In this document: piece by piece, positions 13,608-22,600 of the stretch
Layout: every line of letters starts with the position of its first letter
Position numbering within the stretch: the first letter of the stretch is position 1
Virus record (IMG/VR): IMGVR_UViG_3300017950_000018
Coordinates: 1 to 42,168 of that record
Reading direction: 5' to 3' (one strand)
From: a virus
DNA length: 42,168 nucleotides
Notes under the pieces: model-generated
The model's database searches: none
Seen by the model: the letters and a program-made list of their open reading frames with translations, nothing else
What the model was told of the DNA's origin: nothing
Made by a program: the position numbers and the translations under genes

Positions 13608-16600
13608 ATGAGCTATAAAGGTATAGACCCAAATGGTATAAATCAGATTTCACAATCCTTAGTTTCACTTTATGTGAATGGGGAAAGGCAAATTGATATA
13701 TCTACTGAAAATGTTGATATAATCAATGACCTTAATGTTCAAGGTAGTGTATCTGCATCCATATTTAGTGGTAGTGGTGAGGAATTATTTAACATACCAC
13801 CAACGGCTCTTACAACCGATGCTCAAAATCAAATATTTAGTGGTTCCGCAACAGCATCAATTTCACCTAATAAGGGATTTAAAGTAAATGTAGATACATC
13901 TATTAGTGGTGCATTAAATGTATCCGAATCTTTAACTGTTGGTGGAGTAATTAGTGGTGATGGTAGTGGAATTACAAATATTAATGCGGATTCCATTGGT
14001 GATATTGATAAATTAAAATCAGGTTCAGCTGAAGCTGTGATTTCACCAAATTTAGGATTTGAAATTAATGTAGATACTGAAATAAGTGGTACATTAGATA
14101 TTAGTGGTTCGTTAAGAACAGATGATACTTTAAAAGTAGATAAATCTGCGGATATTGGTACTGATTTAGATGTTGGTAACAATGTAACAATAGGAAATGA
14201 TTTAACGGTAGCAGGTAAAATTACTTCTACCGAACTTCATACAACATACTTATCATCTTCAGTAGTTTATGCTACTGGTTCAAACAAATTTGGTGATGGT
14301 GCTTCTGATAAGCAAGAGTTCACTGGTTCGGTTGGTATAAAGGGTGATTTAAGTGTTGATGGTAATATAGATTTTAGTGGAAACTTAACTGCAGATGATT
14401 TACCAACAGGTACTTCTTCTGAAGTTGTAGTTTTCGATACAACAACAGGTACATTCCAAAGAAAGTTTAACGCATCATCTTCTGGTACATCAGGTACCTC
14501 TGGTTCATCAGGTTCATCTGGTTCTGGTGGTACATCTGGTTCTGGTGGTACTTCGGGAACTTCGGGTTCTGGTGGTTCTTCTGGAACAAGCGGAAGTGGT
14601 GGTTCATCTGGAACATCTGGTTCTGGTGGTTCAAGTGGTACAAGCGGAAGTGGAGGTTCTTCTGGTACATCTGGTAGTGGAGGAACATCTGGTAGTGGAG
14701 GTTCATCTGGAACATCTGGTTCTGGTGGAACAAGTGGAACTTCTGGAAGTGGAGGTAGTTCAGGTACATCCGGCTCTGGTGGCTCAAGCGGTACATCAGG
14801 TAGTGGTGGTTCATCTGGAACAACTGGTTCATCAGGTACATCTGGTAGTGGTGGAACAAGTGGAGAAGATGGTACAAGTGGTACGGGAGGTTCTTCTGGT
14901 ACAGGAGGTTCTTCTGGTACGGGAGGTTCAGCTGGTACATCGGGTAGTGCTGGTACTTCAGCAACTGCTGGAACGGCTGGTACATCGGGTTCAAGTGGTT
15001 CGAGTGGTACAACTGGTTCTGCTGGTACATCAGGTTCTGGTGGAACAAGTGGTACATCAGGTAGTGGTGGTTCATCAGGAACTTCAGCATCTTCTGGTAC
15101 GGGTGGTACATCGGGTAGTGGAGGAACAAGTGGAACTTCTGGAAGTGGAGGTTCATCTGGAACAAGTGGTAGTGCAGGTTCAACGGGTTCAGCTGGTTCA
15201 AGTGGAACTGGTGGTTCTTCTGGTAGTGGTGGAAGTTCTGGGACAGCAGGAAGTGGAGGTTCGTCTGGAACAAGTGGTTCTGGTGGTACTTCTGGTACAA
15301 CAGGTTCATCTGGGACAGGAGGTTCAGCAGGTACATCTGGAAGTGGGGGAACATCCGGCTCTGGTGGAACAAGTGGTAGTGGAGGTTCATCTGGAACATC
15401 AGGTAGTGGTGGTTCGAGTGGTATAACTGGAGCAGGTGGTTCAGCTGGTACAAGTGGTAGTGGAGGAACTTCAGGTTCTTCGGGTACATCTGGTGATGAT
15501 GGTACAAGTGGTAGTGGGGGAACATCTGGTTCGGGTGGTTCGTCTGGTACTTCAGCATCTTCTGGTACTGGTGGTACAGCTGGTACTTCTGGTAGTGGTG
15601 GTTCATCTGGTACAAGCGGTTCGGGTGGTACATCAGGTACTTCTGCAACCTCTGGTAGTGGTGGTTCTGCTGGTACTTCTGGCAGTGGTGGTTCTTCTGG
15701 AACATCTGGTAGTGGTGGTTCATCTGGTACAAGTGGTGAACAAGGAACTTCAGGTAGTGATGGTACATCTGGTAGTGGAGGAACATCTGGTAGTGGTGGA
15801 ACTTCGGGCTCTGGTGGTTCAAGTGGTACAAGCGGTTCGGGTGGTACATCTGCAACTGCTGGTAGTGGGGGTACTTCTGGTAGCGGAGGTAGTTCGGGTA
15901 CATCTGGTAGTGGAGGTTCTTCGGGAACTGCTGGTAGCGGAGGTAGTTCGGGTACATCTGGTAGTGGAGGTTCTTCGGGAACTGCTGGTAGTGGAGGAAC
16001 TTCGGGTTCTGGGGGTTCATCTGGAACAAGCGGAAGTGGAGGAACTTCAGGTTCTGCTGGTTCTTCTGGAACACTTTCTCTAACTGGCAATACTGATAAT
16101 GGTGTAATTACACTTAATGGTTCAGCACCAAATGCAACTGTTGAAAGTAATCTTACTTTTGATGGTACAACTCTTAATGTACAAGGTAACTTAACAGTAA
16201 CAGGTACAACAACAACTGTTAATACCGAAACAATTAATTTAGCAGATAATATTATACTTCTTAACTCAAATGAGACTGGTACTCCTTCACAAAATGCTGG
16301 TATTGAGATTGAAAGAGGAACTGCTTCTAACAAACAATTTATTTGGAACGAATCTTCTGATAGATGGGTAGCCGATTCAAACTTACAAACTTCTGGTAAT
16401 TTATATTCAACAGGTGGACAATTATTCTTAAATGAAACTGCTGGTGCAATAACCAAAATTACTAATGAAAATAATCTATCAATTTATTCAGACCACTTAG
16501 TAAACTTCTTAGAGAGTGATGCGAGTAGTACTAAAGCAGTATTTGGATTAAATGGTGGTAACTTTAGTTTTAATACGGGAACATTAAATACATCATATAC

Positions 16601-19600
16601 GATGTATGTAAATGGTACATTCTTTGCAAATACAGTAAATACTGGACAAGGGAATACTGAGGTTTATTTAATGAACCAAAATGTTCGTACAACTGATACT
16701 CCTAAATTTGCTAACTTACAATTATCATCAAACAATACACCTACAATTTACTTTAATGGTACATCTGATGGTGGTGATGGTGCAAGTTCTGATATGGCTA
16801 TCCAAGCTACACCAGAAGGTTTAAACTTTATTGAGCCGGAGCAAAGTAATAGAATTCAGTTCCAAATTTTAGATGATACAGGTGTAAATGCACCATATGG
16901 TTATCAATTAAATGGTACAACTGTAATTGATACATCTCGTAACTTAGTAAACATTGGTACAATTAATACTGGACAAGGTGCAACTGAGGTTTATTTAATG
17001 AACCAAAATGTTAGAAGTTCAGATTCACCCACATTTAACAGATTAACTTTATCACAAGCAACTGGAACGGCTCCTTTGACCGTTTCATCTACAACATTAG
17101 TATCAAACCTTAATGCTGATTTATTGGATGGACAACATGGTTCTTACTACGCTATATATGACCACATTCGTTCATTAGGAACAAGAGCATTTACTAATGG
17201 TTCAAATCCAAATATAACAACTGCTCAAGTAATTTCCGAAATGGAAAGTGATGGGGCATTTGATTCATATACTTCGGTATTCAAAACTTCTTGGAGTTAT
17301 GCTGGAAATTACAACTTAACTGATGCTGGTAGGTTTACCGAAACGGCAGGTTCTTCTTGGATAACTTGGACTGATAACTCATCAGATTCTACAAGAGGTA
17401 ATATTACAGCATTAGCAATTGCACCAAATACAGGTGGTTCTGCTGGTAGAGTATTCATTTACAACGACCAAGGTAGTAGTTATGCACCCGGTTGGAGAGA
17501 AGTTTGGACTTCACTTTCTGATGGTGCTGGTTCTGGATTGGATGCTGACCTTTGGGATGGGTATCAATTCTCAGATTATTTAAACCAAGCGGTAAAAACA
17601 AATAGTACTCCAACATTTAGTGGTGTTTATACTTCTAACATTGGTATCAATGATAGTGGATTTGATGTTTACATTAACTTTAGTGATGCTAATCCAACAT
17701 TCAGAGGACAAGGACATGGTGGGCAGTTTACCTTCTATGGTGATAAAGACCAAAACGCTTCGATTCTTTACTTAGGTTCGATTGATGCAGCTAAAATCGT
17801 AGATGCTGGTGTAGCAATGTATGCACCAATTTACTATGATTCGAATGATGATAATTATTATGTAAATCCTGCAGGAACTTCGAACTTAAATGGATTGACT
17901 GTTAATGGTGAAATCAATGGTTCTATTGATGCAGCAACAAGATTATCATCAAATACTGGTACTGAATCAGATAGTTTCCAATATTGGAACACAATCAATA
18001 ACTCAACTCTTAATCCTGATACCAATTGGTGGTATGGGATGAGATTAGGACACGGAAACGCATCAACTTATTATAGTGCAACACTAGCAATCAGTTTCTT
18101 CTCAGATGATATGAGATTTAGAAGATTGCAAGCTGGGACATATCAAACTTGGAGAACAATCGGACACGATGGAAATATTCCATATGCGTTCAGAATGAAT
18201 CAAGATGTTCGTACAACCGATTCACCAACATTTGCTGGGTTAAACTTAGGAAATGGTAATTTAAATACTGTTGAAAACATTTATTTAGATAATGCTATTA
18301 TTAGTCAAGGTGATACTAATACTTACATCCAATTCCACGCTGGAGACCAATTTAGAGTTGTAACTGGTGGTTCGGAACGGTTAGAAGTAAACAATAGTAC
18401 TACTACATTAGCTACTAACCTACAAATCAATAGTCATGCTATTGATATGGATTTAAATAATGTAGCTGATAACGCTATTTCTCTTAGAGAAGTTCGGAAT
18501 AGTACATGGCCATTTGTCTTTGTAACGAATGGTGTTGGTAACGATAACTCATCTGGATTCTGGGTAGGTAGTAATGGTTACCCTGATATGAGATTGAGAA
18601 GAAATGATGGTACGGTAAGAGCATTAATCTCATCTTGGGAAAGAAGTTATGTAAGTAATGGATTCAGTATATCAGGTGGTACACTTGATATGAACAACAA
18701 TGATATAGTTGGTGTAGACCAAATCATTCATGAAGGTGATTCCGATACTTACATTCAATTCCATGCATCCAACGAATGGAGAGTTGTAACTGGCGGTGGC
18801 GAAAGATTAGAAGTAAATAATACAAATACAACAATTCAAAATAACTTAATTGTTAATGGTAATGTTACCTATAATGGTGGGGTTAATTTGGGTGATGATT
18901 ACACTATTGGTAAGTTTACTTATGTTTCAATTGGTGATTTAGGTGCTAGTGGAACGCAAGCTCGTACATTTGAAATTGCTAGATTAGCAATGGATTACAA
19001 CGATTGGAACGATGCTGGTACATTCGAAGTAGAATTACATGAAGATTACTATGGTAGAGGTGATAGAAAAACTTATACTGTTTGGTGGGGATACTATAAT
19101 GCTTGGCAAGTATATCTAACCGATAGTAGAGTTTGGGCTGATAATAGAATGCAGGTGAGAATCGGTTCACCAGTAACTATTAGTGGTGATATCAGATATG
19201 TTCCTGTTTATGTAGATGTTAGATACTACGGACAGGTTGATGTAATGATTAAAACCAATAAGACAGTACAATATACCGATAATACTCCATCAGGCGGACA
19301 AGCTTACATTAACAAATCACCTGGCGCAACTAATATCTCAGATTTCACACCGGATTCTGAAGTATTCCCAACCGCAAATAGTGGACAGATTGCAGTACCG
19401 AGAGTTAGATTCACATCTACTTCGGTTGGTGCTTGGAATGTATTTAACTATGGTGGTGCAGTAGGTAGTGGTAATTTCCAAGATTGGACAAACTCTGCTG
19501 GTGAGATGAATTATATTCAGGTCAATAACTTGGCCTCTGGATTCTCAAATCATCCAACTGGTGTGTACACTTATGGTGGTGTTCTTAGTTTGAGAGGTGC

Positions 19601-22600
19601 AAATCATTCATTCCAATTATACGCAGCACATACTGGTGATTTAGCATACAAAACTCAATGGAATAACGATAACTATTCTGGTTGGAGAAGAATTTTAGAT
19701 TCTACAAACTATCCATACGCTGCAAATATGAACCAATATGTTCGTACAACGGATAGTGTAACATTTAACGAAATTTATAACAATGGTTGGTTTAGAAACA
19801 ACCAAAGTGGTGAAGGTTTATATAACCAAGCAACTGGAGCACATTGGGTTTCAGATGCAGATGCATCTTGGACTGCTAGAGATTCAGCATCTTCTATAAG
19901 AATTAGAATGAAAACTAATGGAAGTTCCGAAAGAGGTTCTTTCTACGCAAATAGTTCTAATCAAATTGGTATTTTAGATGCTGGTGGAAGTTGGGCAATC
20001 AGACACCAAAATGATTATGGTACTCAGTTCTATACCGATGGTACAACTGAAGAATTTAGAATTGGTAGAGATACTGTAAGTGGTAACTATGGTACTGTCC
20101 AAACTCGGACTACTAGAGGTGGTTGGGGTGGATACTCAATCAATGGTGGTTGGGTGTTTATGCACGACCATTCAAATGCAGCTGGTATCTACAACGATTA
20201 CGAAAATGAGTGGGCTATCTTAATGTATAGAAACTCATATGTTCGATTACATTTTAATGGTGCTGGTAAATTAGAAACTACCAATACGGGTATTAGTGTA
20301 ACTGGTAATGTTGTTGGTACGGGTACATTAGATATGGATTCAAAATACCACATCTTAGGTGTATCAAACAATTGGGATGCAGTTGGACAATATGCACAAA
20401 CAAACCTACACTTCCAAGGACATCAAATGTTCTGGATTGGAGCGGGTAATGGTACTTGGTTTACTGGAACGGCTAACCAAAAATCACAAGCATCTGGTTT
20501 AGCAGCTGATGCGAATTACGCACATGACCTTTTAATTACAACTATGTATTCTGATGCTAGTTATGATAGGGGTATTACTTTTGCGGTATCAAATAACAAT
20601 GATGAGAATAGTGGTTGGAGATTAGGTAAATGGCATAGTGGTGATGCACGGGATGCATCGAAATTAGTAGTTGATGGTGGTTTATTTGTTAAAGGTGGTT
20701 ACACCGATGAATACGATTACTACGCAAATGATTACTCATCATATTATTCAGCTCCAGCTGGACAACCGCATTGGGGTGGAGATAGTGGATACTTTAATAG
20801 ACCTTCTGCAACATTCTCAACTGCAATTCAAATTCAAAGTGGTAATGGTGGTACAAATTCACGTCATCCACAAATTCAATTCCACCAATATGGTTATGGT
20901 GGACCTGTAATCGAATATGATGGGCCAGAAGATATACTTAAATTTAGAGGAAATAGTAGTAGATTAGATTGGGTACAGTTTGATACTTCTGGTGTAAGTG
21001 ATGGTTTAAGAATTAACTATGACCAGATTTACTCTTATAATAGACCACTTCACTTAAACCACTCAGCAAATCAAAACATTTATATGGTTTGTGCTAGTGG
21101 TGGTAATGTGGGTATTGGGCATGATACTGCTTCACAACGATTAGATGTAAATGGTTCGGTTATTATCCGTACTGATTTATATATGGATAATGGTAGAATC
21201 TACGATGTAGAGGATATCTTCTTAAATGACCGGATTTACCACGATTCAGATACCAATACTTACATCCAATTCCATGCAAATGACCAATGGAGAGTTGTAA
21301 CTGGTGGTGGTGAAAGATTAGAAGTAAACAATGGTACAACTACTGTACAAAACAACTTATATGTAAATGGTAACCGAAACCGAATAGGTAATGGTAACGA
21401 TGATAGAACTCACATCAACGATATGTTATATGTGGGTGCTACTGATAGTGGTGATTCTCACTTATACTTTGGTGAGGGTGGTTATCATGCTATTTCATAT
21501 GGTGCACATTGGTATTGGGATAGTGGATACACTTTCTCTTGGTATATGAGAAACAACAACTCAGATACCTTAATGATGAGATACATTACCAATAACAATG
21601 GATATGTTTATTGGTATCGTCATTTCCATATGAACAACTATGATATCAACTATGTAAACCAATTACACTTTAACGCTGGTGTTAGATTCTATGATGATTC
21701 TAATAACAATTACCTAAATTTCCAAGCCGATGATACAAACGGACCAACTGGTATTCGATTCAGAGATGGAAATGGTACACAATATGGATATGTGTATGGT
21801 GATGGTGATGGTGCAAACTTCGGTTTATTAAATCGGGATGGACAATGGGCAGTTAGAACAACTAATGTACAAACATCAATGTATTACGATGGTGCTGAGA
21901 AAATCTACACTCGTTCAGATGGTGTTTATGTAAATGGAAATATTTTTGCATCAAGATTCTATGATACCAATACATCTTACTACTTAGACCCTGCTTCTAC
22001 TTCTTACTTAAATGATGTTAGAGTAAACATTCTTTATGATAGAGGAGCAACTGGATATTATTGGCATGGTGGTTCTACTTCTCGTATGTACGCAGCTGAA
22101 TTCATCAATAGAGTTGTAATTGGTGGTAGATTTGACTACAACGCATATAACTCAGTAGGTTCTACGAGATTACATTTTGGTGGTGGTAACTCAGATGCAA
22201 ATGCTAACTACTATATTGGTACAAATTTAGAAAACTATGGTGGTAACTACACTAAGTTAGATTTAAGATGGCATACTGGTATCCGTATGGGTGCACAACC
22301 TGGTTATGGTGGTATCAGAATGTACAACAATGAAGATTTATCAACAATGTTATTCTCAGTTGGTAGAAGTTCTCAAGACGTTGAAGTTACTTACAACCTA
22401 AGAGTTGGTGGACAGAAAGCAATTAACTCTCGTAACCATCATGTTGGTTCATTTACTAACTTAGCAACCGCTGAAGATTGGGCAGTAAGTTCAACTGGTA
22501 ATGGTGCAGCTGCATTGGGTGGAACATTCTCAAACAATGGAGCATCCAATGAAAACTCAATCATACAAGATTATGACCCTTGGGGTAGACCGGCTATTGT

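Noticed and set aside
14267-16456. 729-codon reading frame on the - strand over the second stalk
   Set aside because: Same cause: the periodic GGT/GGA codons remove stops from the other strand. No sign of independent function.
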